Below the pieces are notes generated by a model. It saw nothing but the letters and a program-made list of their open reading frames with translations, was not told the DNA's origin and ran no database searches. Below, one piece after another: positions 51,315 through 60,284 of a stretch of 64,000 nucleotides of DNA. Position numbers and translations under genes: made by a program. Location of the stretch: assembly GCF_005519465.1 (NCBI RefSeq), contig NZ_CP027858.1, forward strand, positions 3,968,001 through 4,032,000, in the 5' to 3' direction. Position 1 is the first letter of the stretch. The number at the start of each line of letters is the position of its first letter. The stretch is from Streptomyces clavuligerus (GTDB taxonomy: Bacteria > Actinomycetota > Actinomycetes > Streptomycetales > Streptomycetaceae).

Positions 51315-52079
51315 TCAGGGGGTGCGCCGGTGGTCCTGGACCTCGCGCGGCCCCGGCACGTCCCGTCGCCGCGACACCTCCCGGGCCCGTGGCATCTCGT
51401 GGCGCCCCCGGGCGTCCCGGCACTCCGCCGCCGGTTCATGGGGCTGCCGCAGCCGCCGGTCCAGCGCCATCGACAGCTCCGCCTCGACGACGCTCCTCGC
51501 GAGGGGCCGCAGCCGGTCCGCGTCCCCGTCCGGGACATGGGTCCGCAGCACGCCGACGAACAGCTCCGCCAGCGCGTCCGCGTGCGTCCGCACCCGCCGT
51601 CCGGCGTCCAGCACCGTCGCCAGCGGCACCCCTTCCCGTACCAGCGCCGCCGACACATCGAGCAGCCGTCGGCTGATGTGCACGATCTCGCCGCCGTCGG
51701 TGGCCAGATAGCCGAGGTCGAGCGCGGTCGCCAGATTCTCCGGGGTGACCTCGCCCGCGAAGTGGTCGGCCAGGTCCTCGGGGGTGAGCCGGACCGGGGT
51801 CTCCTCGCTCGGCTCGCCCAGGCCCAGCACCTCGCCCACGTCCCGCCCGCTCTCGAACGCCTTGGCGAGATCGGCGATTCCGTTCAGGGTGTGGCCCCGT
51901 TCGAGCAGCGCGGAGATCGTCCGCAGCCGGGCCAGATGGTGGTCGCCGTACCAGGCGATCCGGCCCTGTCGGCGGGGCGGGGCCAGCAGTCCGCGCTCGC
52001 GGTAGAAGCGCACGGTGCGCACCGTGACGCCGGCCCGGTCGGCCAGCTCCTCCATGCGGTATTCGCGTCCTTCTGCCAC
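51315..52079 (-). CDS. MerR-family transcriptional regulator
   Basis: A 254-residue regulator. The MerR helix-turn-helix is MEELADRAGVTVRTVRFYRE, with wing GRIAWYGDHHLARLRTIS and the dimer helix near residues 75-115. The C-terminal ~140 residues are an unassigned helical domain ending in an Arg/Glu-rich tail. No cysteine cluster for metal sensing is visible, so an organic ligand is more likely. Start GTG 52079; ATG at residue 9 is possible. It is divergent from the monooxygenase operon with a 187-bp gap that holds inverted repeats, so it is the obvious candidate controller of that operon. Confidence 0.87.
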   Translation of the reverse strand: MAEGREYRMEELADRAGVTVRTVRFYRERGLLAPPRRQGRIAWYGDHHLARLRTISALLERGHTLNGIADLAKAFESGRDVGEVLGLGEPSEETPVRLTPEDLADHFAGEVTPENLATALDLGYLATDGGEIVHISRRLLDVSAALVREGVPLATVLDAGRRVRTHADALAELFVGVLRTHVPDGDADRLRPLARSVVEAELSMALDRRLRQPHEPAAECRDARGRHEMPRAREVSRRRDVPGPREVQDHRRTP

Positions 52080-52203
52080 GGGTAAAGCCTATGTTGTCGG
52101 GTGGGTAACTTGGCGGGTCCTCCCTCTACCGCTGGGTATCTCCGCTGCTCTACCCTCCCATTGCGCCAGTGATTGCTGGCATGGTCCAGCGTTCTGGACC
52201 CGG

Positions 52204-52241
52204 TTGTGACGTTCCGTGGGAACGTCCCGTTTGTGACGTTC
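52204..52241. promoter_or_regulatory. Palindrome and direct repeats upstream of monooxygenase operon
   Basis: GACGTTCC-GTG-GGAACGTC (52208-52226) is a perfect 8-3-8 palindrome. TTGTGACGTT occurs at 52204-52213 and again at 52231-52240, 27 bp apart. They lie just upstream of the ribosome site of the operon and are probable operators, perhaps for the divergent MerR protein. Confidence 0.55.
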
Positions 52242-52266
52242 AGTGGTGGCGTTCGGTGGAGGCGGC

Positions 52267-53865
52267 ATGAGCCGGCAACGACATGAGCAACAGCACGGAC
52301 AGAAACACCAGCGGAAGCAGGAACGGCAGTACGAGGACGAACGGGAGTCCGCACAACGGACCCATGTCCGCGTCGCCGTCATCGGCGCCGGCTTCGGCGG
52401 CATCGGCGCGGCGGTACGGCTGCGCCGCGAGGGCATCACCGACTTCGTCGTCCTGGAGCGCGCCGACTCCGTGGGCGGCACCTGGCGCGACAACACCTAC
52501 CCCGGCTGCGCCTGCGATGTGCCGTCCCACCTCTACTCCTTCTCCTTCGCCCCCAACCCCGACTGGCCGCGCACCTTCTCCGGCCAGGAGCACATCCGCG
52601 CCTATCTGGAGCATGTGACGGACGTCTTCCGCGTCCGCCCCCATCTGCGGCTGGGCCATGAGGTGCGCCGGATGGCCTGGGACCCCGACGCGCTCCACTG
52701 GACCGTCGAGACCAGCGGGGGCGTGTTCACGGCGGACGTGGTCGTCTCCGCGGCCGGTCCGCTCTCCGACCCCAAGGTCCCCGACATCCCCGGTATCGAC
52801 GGCTTCCCGGGCGAGGTCTTCCACACCTCCCGTTGGAACCACGGCCTCGATCTGCGCGGCAAGCGGGTCGCCGTGGTCGGCACGGGCGCCTCCGCGATCC
52901 AGATCGTCCCCGCGATCCAGCCGCGGGCCGAGCGGCTGACCCTCTTCCAGCGGACCCCGCCATGGGTGATGCCCCGGATGGACCGGCGGATCAGCGACGC
53001 CGAGCGCTGGCTCCACCGGCAGTTCCCCGCCACCGGGACGCTGCGCCGCGGTCTGCTCTGGGGCGTGCGCGAAATCCAGGTCTCCGCCTTCACCAGGCAG
53101 CCCGCCCGGCTCGTGCCGGTCGAGGCGCTGGCCCGTCTCCATCTGGCCAGGTCCATCAAGGACCCCGGGCTGCGCGCCAGGCTGACCCCCTCGTACCGCA
53201 TCGGCTGCAAGCGCATCCTGCTGTCCAGCGACTACTACCCCACGCTCACCCGGCCCAATGTCACCGTGGTGTCCTCGGCCCTGAGCGAGGTCAGGGGCTC
53301 GACGCTGATCGCGGCGGACGGCACGCAGAGCGAGGCCGACGTGCTCGTCTTCGGCACGGGCTTCCGCGTCACCGACGTGCCCATCGCGGAACGGGTCGTC
53401 GACGGGGACGGGCGCACGCTCGCCGAAGCCTGGGAGAAGGACGGGATGCAGTCCCTGCGCGGGGCGACCACCGCCGGGTTCCCCAACTGGATGACGGTCA
53501 TCGGCCCCAACACCGGCCTGGGGAACTCCTCGATGATCCTCATGATCGAGTCCCATCTGAACTACATGGCCGACTATCTGCGGCAGTTGACCGTGCTCGG
53601 CCGCGGCACCGCGCTCGCCGTGCGCCCGGCGGCCCAGGCCGCCTGGAACCGGAAGGTGCAGGCGAGGATGGAGCGCACCGTGTGGAACAGCGGTGGCTGC
53701 ACGAGCTGGTACCTCGACGCACAGGGCCGCAACACCACCATCTGGCCGGGCAGCACCGGCGAGTTCCGCAGGCTGACCCGCGAGGTCGATCTGGCCGAGT
53801 ACGACATCCTCCGCGCCCGCGTCCGGGCGGACGCCTCCGTTCCGGCCGTGGAGGCCGCGCGATGA
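52267..53865 (+). CDS. Flavin-containing Baeyer-Villiger-type monooxygenase
   Basis: A 532-residue FAD/NADPH monooxygenase. The first Rossmann motif VAVIGAGFGGIGAAVRL is near residue 40, WRDNTYPGCACDVPSHLYSF follows, FPGEVFHTSRWN at residues ~180-191 is the BVMO fingerprint FxGxxxHxxxW with Asn in the last place, and VAVVGTGASAIQI at ~205 is the NADPH site. It oxidises ketones to esters or related substrates with O2. The first ~35 residues are Gln/His/Arg-rich and extra to the family. ATG 52267 has GGAGG before it. It overlaps the hydrolase gene by four bases. Gene order resembles mycobacterial mymA-lipR-sadH. Confidence 0.9.
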   Translation: MSRQRHEQQHGQKHQRKQERQYEDERESAQRTHVRVAVIGAGFGGIGAAVRLRREGITDFVVLERADSVGGTWRDNTYPGCACDVPSHLYSFSFAPNPDWPRTFSGQEHIRAYLEHVTDVFRVRPHLRLGHEVRRMAWDPDALHWTVETSGGVFTADVVVSAAGPLSDPKVPDIPGIDGFPGEVFHTSRWNHGLDLRGKRVAVVGTGASAIQIVPAIQPRAERLTLFQRTPPWVMPRMDRRISDAERWLHRQFPATGTLRRGLLWGVREIQVSAFTRQPARLVPVEALARLHLARSIKDPGLRARLTPSYRIGCKRILLSSDYYPTLTRPNVTVVSSALSEVRGSTLIAADGTQSEADVLVFGTGFRVTDVPIAERVVDGDGRTLAEAWEKDGMQSLRGATTAGFPNWMTVIGPNTGLGNSSMILMIESHLNYMADYLRQLTVLGRGTALAVRPAAQAAWNRKVQARMERTVWNSGGCTSWYLDAQGRNTTIWPGSTGEFRRLTREVDLAEYDILRARVRADASVPAVEAAR

Positions 53866-55028
53866 GCGCCCAAACAGGCCCCCGGCCGGGCCCTCGGACG
53901 GGCGCCCGGACGGGCGCCGGGCCGGTGGGACGGACAGAGCGAACAGAGCGGACAGAGCAGATGGAACAGCGGGAACGGGCAGGGCTCATGGGGCAGGCAG
54001 GGCGTGCGGGACGGGAGTGGCGGGACGATCTGTCCCCGGCGGGCGGGCTCGACCACCGCACCCTCTACGCCGTCTCCGCCGACGGCTCCCGGATACACAC
54101 GCAGGTCTACGGCCCCGACGGCGCGCCCGCGGTCGTCCTGGTCCATGGCTGGACCTGCTCGACGGAGTTCTGGCGCGAGCAGATACGGGAGCTGTCGGCG
54201 GACTGCCGGGTCGTCGTCTACGACCAGCGCGGTCACGGCCGCAGCCCCGCCGGACCCACCGGGCCCGGCATCCTCGCCGACGATCTGGAGGCCGTGCTCA
54301 CCGCCGTGCTCGAACCCGGCGAACCCGCCGTGATCGCCGGGCACTCCATGGGCGGGATGACCGTGATGGCCTCCTCCCGCCGGGCCGCGTTCAACGGCCA
54401 CGCCGCCGCCGTGCTGCTGCTCAGCACCGGCAGCTCCCGTCTGGTCGAGGAGGCCCTGGTGTTCCCGGGGCGGCGCACACCGCTGCGGGAGCGCCTCACC
54501 CTCGCGCTCCTCGGCTCCACGGTCCCGATGGGGCCGGTCAACCCGGTCTCCCGGCGGCTGCTCCGCTACGCCACGATGGCCCGGACCTCGGCCCCGGAGC
54601 AGGTCGCCGCGTGCGCCCGGATCGTGCGGGCGTGCCCGCCCCGGGTGCGGGCCGCCTGGGCCCGGGTGCTGGCGGAGCTGGACCTCGACATGGAGGTCCG
54701 CGCGCTGCACGTGCCCACCGTCGTGGCGGTGGGCACGGAGGACCGGCTCACCCCGATGGTGCACGCCCGGCGGCTCGCCGCGACGCTGCCCGAATGCGTG
54801 GAGCTGGTGGAGATCTCCGGGGCGGGCCATATGACCCCGGTGGAGACACCGTTGACCGTCAGCTCCCTCGTCCGGGGGCTCGTCCGCGACCACCTTCCCG
54901 TTCCCCGGGACACGGGTACGGGCGCGCCCGCGGACACCGGTACGGACCTGGGCACGGGCACGGAGATCGGCGCGGAGATCGGTACCGGGATGGGCACGGA
55001 CACGGGCGAACGGGAGAGGGCCGTATGA
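53862..55028 (+). CDS. Alpha/beta hydrolase (LipR-like position)
   Basis: A 388-residue hydrolase. About 65 Arg/Gly/Glu-rich residues precede the fold. VLVHGWTCSTEFWREQ holds the oxyanion region, VVYDQRGHGRS is typical, AGHSMGGMTVMA carries nucleophile Ser162, VGTEDRLTP the Asp, and ISGAGHMTPVE the His. The last ~35 residues are a degenerate Gly-Thr-Asp repeat. It overlaps the monooxygenase and the SDR genes by four bases each (ATGA), so all three are translationally coupled. A hydrolase after a Baeyer-Villiger enzyme could open the ester made. It corresponds in place to lipR of the mymA operon. Confidence 0.88.
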   Translation: MSAQTGPRPGPRTGARTGAGPVGRTERTERTEQMEQRERAGLMGQAGRAGREWRDDLSPAGGLDHRTLYAVSADGSRIHTQVYGPDGAPAVVLVHGWTCSTEFWREQIRELSADCRVVVYDQRGHGRSPAGPTGPGILADDLEAVLTAVLEPGEPAVIAGHSMGGMTVMASSRRAAFNGHAAAVLLLSTGSSRLVEEALVFPGRRTPLRERLTLALLGSTVPMGPVNPVSRRLLRYATMARTSAPEQVAACARIVRACPPRVRAAWARVLAELDLDMEVRALHVPTVVAVGTEDRLTPMVHARRLAATLPECVELVEISGAGHMTPVETPLTVSSLVRGLVRDHLPVPRDTGTGAPADTGTDLGTGTEIGAEIGTGMGTDTGERERAV

Positions 55029-55915
55029 GCAGGGTGGGTCTGGACGGGCAGGTCGTCGTGGTCACCGGCGCGGCGCGGGGCCTCGGGGAGCTGATGGCCC
55101 GCAAGCTCTCCGCGCGCGGCGCGCGGCTGGCGCTGGTGGGGCTGGAGGCCGACGAGCTGAAGCGGGTCGCCGCCCGGCTGCACGGCGACGCCGAGTGGTG
55201 GCATGCCGACGTCACCGATCACGAGGTGATGACCCGGGTCGCGGCGGAGGTCAAGGAGCGGTTCGGCAAGGTCGACACCGTCGTCGCCAACGCGGGTGTC
55301 GCGACCGGCGGGGCCTTCGCCGGGTCCGACCCGGTCGCCTGGCGGCGGGTGATCGAGGTCAACCTCATCGGCAGCGCGGTCACGGCCCGCGCCTTCCTCC
55401 CGGCGCTCACGGCGAGCCGGGGCTATCTGCTCCAGATCGCCTCGCTCGCCGCGATCTCCTCGATGCCGCTGATGACGGCCTACTGCGCCTCCAAGTCGGG
55501 TGTCGAGGCGTTCGCCCACGGGCTGCGCGCGGAGGTCGGCCACCAAGGGGTGCGGGTCGGTGTGGCGTATCTGTCCTGGACCGACACGGACATGGTGCGC
55601 GGAGTCGACCAGCACGCGGTCCTGGCCGAGCTGCGGCGGCGGCTGCCCTGGCCCATCGGCCGGACCTATCCCATCGGGCCGACCACGGACCGGCTGGTCG
55701 CGGGGATAGAGCGGCGTGCCGCGCATGTCTACGGGCAGCCGTGGGTGCGGGCGATGCAGCCGCTGCGGGGCGCGGTGCCGGGACTGGTCGCCCGTGCCTC
55801 ACGGCGGGAGATGCGGTCCTTCGCCCCGAAGCTGGCGGAGCTGGGCCCTGACCCGGGCCGCCTCGTCGGCGCGGGCGGCGAGGCGGACGAGGCGGCGCGG
55901 GGCACCACGGCCTGA
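55025..55915 (+). CDS. Short-chain dehydrogenase (third gene of mymA-like operon)
   Basis: A 296-residue SDR. VVVTGAARGLGELMARKLSA is the cofactor site, TVVANAGVATGG the NAG motif, LLQIASLAAI the Ser strand, and TAYCASKSGVEAF gives Tyr-x3-Lys. The C-terminal ~100 residues, including RTYPIGPTTDRLV and YGQPWVRAMQPLRG, extend past the core as in the SadH/Rv3085 group. It probably interconverts an alcohol and the ketone used by the monooxygenase. ATG 55025 overlaps the hydrolase stop. No further gene follows on this strand; adhD/fadD13-like genes of the mycobacterial operon are absent here. Confidence 0.88.
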   Translation: MSRVGLDGQVVVVTGAARGLGELMARKLSARGARLALVGLEADELKRVAARLHGDAEWWHADVTDHEVMTRVAAEVKERFGKVDTVVANAGVATGGAFAGSDPVAWRRVIEVNLIGSAVTARAFLPALTASRGYLLQIASLAAISSMPLMTAYCASKSGVEAFAHGLRAEVGHQGVRVGVAYLSWTDTDMVRGVDQHAVLAELRRRLPWPIGRTYPIGPTTDRLVAGIERRAAHVYGQPWVRAMQPLRGAVPGLVARASRREMRSFAPKLAELGPDPGRLVGAGGEADEAARGTTA

Positions 55916-56578
55916 CCCCACCGGGCACCCTCGGTACTCGGCGCCCGCCTGTTTCCGTGTGGTGCCCGGTGTCGGTCTGCGGCCCGGTATCCGGGTGCCG
56001 GGCTACTGGTCACCGTTCTGTGCCGGGCCCGGGCCCTGAGTGGTTCCGGGTCCGGCGCCCGGTCGCCCCTCGGGTGGGCTGCCTCCGGCCCGGGGCCCTG
56101 GCATCCGGCTGCGGCCCGGTTCCGGTACTCGGCCTGAGGGGTCCGGCATCGGGCCACTGCCTCGGTACCCGGCGCCCGCCCGCTTCCGTGCGGTGCCCGG
56201 TGTCGGTCCGCGATCGGGGTGTCCGACTCCCGCCGCCGGGTCCGGGGTCCTGGGTGGCGGGCGTCGGCCGGGCTGTCTCCGGCTCCGGAGCCCGGGCCAC
56301 CGGCCCTGGACCGAGGGGGCCGTGCGTTCCGGTACCCGGTCCGAGAGGTCCGGTACCCGGCTCCGGCCTGTAGCCCCGGGCGTCCGGCGCCCCGGGTGCC
56401 GGGCTACTGGTCACCGTCCTGTGCCGGGCCCGGGCCCTGAGCGGTTCCGGGTACGGCCCCCGGCGCTCAGGCGTCCGTGCCCGGAGCATGTCGGGTACGG
56501 GACGCCCCGGGCACCCGGTCCTCGGGCCCGACGGACCCGAGGACTCCAGGCCCCCCGGCCCCGGGCGCCCCGCCCCGT
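55916..56578. repeat. Intergenic block of long direct repeats
   Basis: Repeat A (52 bp) at 55930-55981 and 56161-56212 differs at five positions, all C/T. Repeat B (72 bp) at 55991-56062 and 56392-56463 differs at four. Repeat C (34 bp, starting TTCCGGTAC) at 56120-56153 and 56327-56360 is more diverged. Copies are in the same orientation and interleaved as A-B-C-A-C-B. No gene, tRNA or transposase is present. Confidence 0.8.
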
Positions 56579-59500
56579 TCAGCGCGGTGGCAGCCGCGGT
56601 CGGCCGCGGTCCGGGACCTGTTCGTAGCCCGGGGGGCGGGCGGGCGGGTGGTCGGCCAGGGCCGCGAGGGCCAGGGCCACCGCCTCGTCGAGTCCGGCGT
56701 GGCGGCCCTCGGCCCAGTCGAGCGGGGTCCGCAGGGCCTCCACGTCCGGTTCGACGCCGTGGTTCTCCACGGACCAGCCGTACGCGTCGAACCAGGCCGC
56801 GTTCATCGGCACCGTGATCACCGTGCCGTCCCCCAGCCGGTGCCGCCCGGTCATCCCGACCACCCCGCCCCAGGTCCGCGTCCCCACCACGGGCCCCAGC
56901 CCCAGCAGCTTGAACGCGGCGGTGATCATGTCCCCGTCGGACGAGGTCGCCTCGTCCGCGAGCGCCACCACCGGGCCGCGCGGCGCGTTCGACGCGTACG
57001 ACACCGGCTGGGCGTCCCGGGTCAGGTCCCAGCCGAGGATGCGCCGGGTCAGCTTCTCCACCACCAGCTCGCTGATGTGGCCGCCCGCGTTCCCCCGGAC
57101 GTCGACGATCAGCGCCGGGCGGGAGACTTCGAGCCGCAGATCCCGGTTGAACTGCGCCCAGCCGGAGCCGCCCAGGTCCGGGATGTGGAGATAGCCGCAG
57201 CGGCCCCCGCTCAACTCCCGTACCACCGCCCGCCGCTTGGCCACCCAGTGCTGGTAGCGCAGGGGCCGCTCGTCCACCAGCGGGATCACCGCCACCCGCC
57301 GGGCACCCCCGTCGTCGGTGCGGAAGGTCAGCTCGACGGTGGTGCCCCCGGCCCCCGCGAGCATGGGGAAGGGACCGGCGACCGGGTCCACCGGCCGTCC
57401 GTCGACATGGGTGATGACCGCGCCCTCCGGGATGCCCGTCCCGGCCAGCGGGGACCGCGCCTTGGAGTCGGACGACTCGCCCGGCAGGATGCGCCGGACC
57501 ACCCACCGGCCGTCCCGGCGGACCAGATCGGCACCCAGCATCCCCATCGGCCGCTGATAGTGCGGCGGGCCCTCGTTCCGCCGGGCGGCGGCGACATAGG
57601 CGTGCGAGGTGCCCAGCTCGCCCAGCACCTCCCGGAGCAGATCCGCGAACTCGTCCGGCGCCGCGACCCGTTCCACCAGCGGCCGGTACTGGGCGAGCAC
57701 CCCGTCCCAGTCGACCCCGCTCAGACCCGGGTCCCAGAAGTACGCCCGCACCGCCCGGCCCGCCTCCGCGAAGGACTGCCGCCACTCGGACGGCGGGTCG
57801 ACCTCGTGCAGAATCCGCCGCAGATCGATGAGAACGGTCGACTCCGCGTCCCCGGGCTCGGTCGCGGGCACGGCGCTCAGCTCGTCCTCGTCCATGACCA
57901 CCAGCCGGGTGCCGTCCCCGCTCACGTCGAACCAGTCGATGTGCGACATGAGTTCCGTGCGGCTGGCCCGGGAGATGTCGAAGTGCTCCAGGGTGGGGCG
58001 GCCGGAGGTGTCCGCGGGGTTGACGAAGGTCTCGCCGAGCGCCCCCGAGATCGGCCAGCGCAGCCAGACCAGACCGCCGCCGCTCACCGGCTCCAGCGAG
58101 GAGTACTTCGACGCCGCGACGGGGAACGGCGTCACCCGGCTCGCCAGCCCCGCCACCTCCACCATGACCGGCGTCGGCCGCGGCCCCGTATCCGTTTCGG
58201 CCTCATCGGCCGGAACGGGCTCCTCCAGCGGATCGAGACCCCCCGCGGCGGGCCGTCCGTCCGGCGAGAGCGCGAAGGGGGAGGGGGTCGCGGACGACAG
58301 GGGGACGAGATAGGGGCGGCAGCCCAGCGGGAACGAGAGGTCGCCGGTGTGGACGTCGTACACCGGGTCGAAGCCGCGCCAGGAGAGAAAGGCCAGGTAG
58401 CGGCCGTCGCCGGTGAAGACGGGGTTCTCGTCCTCGAAACGGCCGTCGGTGACGTCGACGATCGTCCGGTCCTGGATGCGGGCGAGTTTGACGCGGCGCA
58501 GGGAGCGGCCCACACCGGGGTGCGACCAGGTGAGCCAGGAGCCGTCGGGGGAGAAGGCGAGGTCGCGCACGGGGCCGTTGACGGAACGGATCAGCTCGAC
58601 GACACCGTCGGCGACGATGTCCGCGTCGACCGCCGTGGCCGCCGTGGCCGTTGTGGCCCAGGTGGTCGACGGGGCCGCCGCGCCCCCACCCGCCGCACCG
58701 GTCCCGGTCCCGCTCACACCCCCTTCCCCTGCCCCTTCCTCCCCTTCCGCCCCTTCCTCTGCTTCCTCTGCTTCCTCTGCTTCCTCGGTGTCGAGCAGCA
58801 GCAGCCGCCCGTCGTGCGAGGCCACTGCCAGCCGCTCGCCCGCCGGGTCCGACACCAGCTCGTGCACGTGCCCCAGCAGCCCCCGGGCCAGCCGCCTCGG
58901 CTCCCGTTCCCCGCTCGCCCGGGGCAGATACGCGATCTCCACCGCGTCCTCGCCCCCGGCGTCCGTCACATAGGCCACCCGGCCGCCGCCGCCCAGCATC
59001 ACCGGCAGCCGCACCCGTACCCCCGGGGTGTCCGCGATCGTCCGCGCGGGCCCGTCGCGGTGCGTGAGCCAGTACAGACTGCCGCGCACGGACACGGCGC
59101 AGGCCCGTCCCGTCGTGTCCACGGAGACGGCGTCGACATGGCTGGCCGCCGGGACCTGGTACGGGCGCCGCCCCGTGCGCGGGCCGCCGAGCCGGACCTC
59201 CAGACGGCGCGGCACCGCGTCCGGCGACGCCAGATCCTCGGCGATCCACAGCTCGCCCGCGCACTGGTACACCACCCGCCGCCCGTCGCTCGACGCATGG
59301 CGGGCGTAGAACGCGTCGTGGTCGGTGTGGCGCCGCAGATCGCCGCCGTCGGGCCGGCAGGAGTAGAGATTGCCGATCCCCTCGTGATCGGAGAGGAACG
59401 CGATCCGGCCCGCGACGAACATCGGACAGTCGAGCTGTCCGCCGAGACCGGCGAGCAGCCGCCGCCCGTGCAGCCAGAGCCGACCCGTCGCGCCGCCCCG

Positions 59501-60025
59501 GTACCGCTTCCAGGAGGCGGGCTCGTGCGGCGGCCGTCCCGTCAGCAGCAGGGTGCGGTGCTCCCCCTCGACGTCGGCGACGGCGATGTCCGAGACCGGT
59601 CCCCACGGCAGCCGTCCGCCGGGGCCGCCGTCCGTGGGCACGCTGTAGGCCCAGGAGAAGTACGAGAACGGCTGTCCGCGCGAGGAGACGGCGAGGACGT
59701 GCCCGTCGGGGGCCCAGCCGCAGACCCGGGTGTCGGCGGAGCCCCAGTGGGTGAGCCGCCGGGCCGGTCCGCCCGCCACCGGCACCAGATGGATCTCGGG
59801 GTCCAGGCTGCGCCAGTTCGTGTACGCGATCCGGCGGCCGTCGGGGGAGAAGCGGGGGTGGCCGAGCCGGGTCCGGTCCACGGTGAGCCGCCAGGCGCGC
59901 CCGGGGCGGTGGCCCGCCGGGACCAGCGGAGCGACCCAGAGGTCGTCCTCGGCGGCGAAGCACAGCAGATCCTCGTGGAGATGAGGGAAGCGGAGATACG
60001 CCGGGTCGTCGTCGCTGTCGCTCAC
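56579..60025 (-). CDS. Tricorn protease
   Basis: A 1148-residue cytosolic peptidase that shortens proteasome products to small peptides. Two beta-propellers fill residues ~1-700 (FSPDGRRIAYTNW and similar blades). A PDZ domain (AVITHVDGRPVDPVAG) and the C1/C2 S41-type catalytic domain follow. The tetrad of tricorn can be placed: GTSHAYVAA (Ser807, His808), EATSSDGDM (Ser1029) and NHGVEPDVEAL (Glu1092). A Glu/Ala/Gly-rich insertion (EEAEEAEEAEEGAEGEEGAG) lies in a propeller loop near residue 415. Start GTG 60025. It is monocistronic, divergent from a TetR gene. Confidence 0.95.
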   Translation of the reverse strand: MSDSDDDPAYLRFPHLHEDLLCFAAEDDLWVAPLVPAGHRPGRAWRLTVDRTRLGHPRFSPDGRRIAYTNWRSLDPEIHLVPVAGGPARRLTHWGSADTRVCGWAPDGHVLAVSSRGQPFSYFSWAYSVPTDGGPGGRLPWGPVSDIAVADVEGEHRTLLLTGRPPHEPASWKRYRGGATGRLWLHGRRLLAGLGGQLDCPMFVAGRIAFLSDHEGIGNLYSCRPDGGDLRRHTDHDAFYARHASSDGRRVVYQCAGELWIAEDLASPDAVPRRLEVRLGGPRTGRRPYQVPAASHVDAVSVDTTGRACAVSVRGSLYWLTHRDGPARTIADTPGVRVRLPVMLGGGGRVAYVTDAGGEDAVEIAYLPRASGEREPRRLARGLLGHVHELVSDPAGERLAVASHDGRLLLLDTEEAEEAEEAEEGAEGEEGAGEGGVSGTGTGAAGGGAAAPSTTWATTATAATAVDADIVADGVVELIRSVNGPVRDLAFSPDGSWLTWSHPGVGRSLRRVKLARIQDRTIVDVTDGRFEDENPVFTGDGRYLAFLSWRGFDPVYDVHTGDLSFPLGCRPYLVPLSSATPSPFALSPDGRPAAGGLDPLEEPVPADEAETDTGPRPTPVMVEVAGLASRVTPFPVAASKYSSLEPVSGGGLVWLRWPISGALGETFVNPADTSGRPTLEHFDISRASRTELMSHIDWFDVSGDGTRLVVMDEDELSAVPATEPGDAESTVLIDLRRILHEVDPPSEWRQSFAEAGRAVRAYFWDPGLSGVDWDGVLAQYRPLVERVAAPDEFADLLREVLGELGTSHAYVAAARRNEGPPHYQRPMGMLGADLVRRDGRWVVRRILPGESSDSKARSPLAGTGIPEGAVITHVDGRPVDPVAGPFPMLAGAGGTTVELTFRTDDGGARRVAVIPLVDERPLRYQHWVAKRRAVVRELSGGRCGYLHIPDLGGSGWAQFNRDLRLEVSRPALIVDVRGNAGGHISELVVEKLTRRILGWDLTRDAQPVSYASNAPRGPVVALADEATSSDGDMITAAFKLLGLGPVVGTRTWGGVVGMTGRHRLGDGTVITVPMNAAWFDAYGWSVENHGVEPDVEALRTPLDWAEGRHAGLDEAVALALAALADHPPARPPGYEQVPDRGRPRLPPR

Positions 60026-60152
60026 CCCTCAATGCTTTCCGGGCCCCGGGGCCCCGGCAACTTCTGGAGCCCCGCGTGAGCCCCGCCGGAGCCGCACGGG
60101 AGGCGCCGTACCGGAGCGGAGCGCCCCTTTTGCCCCGAGTGACCGACACCAC

Positions 60153-60222
60153 AGCGAAACGATTTAGTTTCGCTCAACCGTCTCGGTTACCGTTGGCGTC
60201 TAGGTGTACGAAACCGTTTCGT
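60153..60222. promoter_or_regulatory. TetR operators in tricorn/TetR divergent region
   Basis: AGCGAAAC-N6-GTTTCGCT (60153-60174) and ACGAAAC-C-GTTTCGT (60208-60222) are perfect palindromes sharing the GAAAC/GTTTC half-site. They flank the likely TetR promoter and end 62 bp before its start. Confidence 0.75.
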
Positions 60223-60284
60223 TCGGCAAGTGGCAGTGGACGGAACGCGGTACCGGAGCACGGAACACGGGGGGAGGACCGTCC

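Noticed and set aside
56477..60079. 1200-codon open frame on the plus strand opposite tricorn
   Set aside because: Complete antisense overlap with a protein whose catalytic tetrad is visible; the reading is Arg/Gly/Pro-rich without domain.
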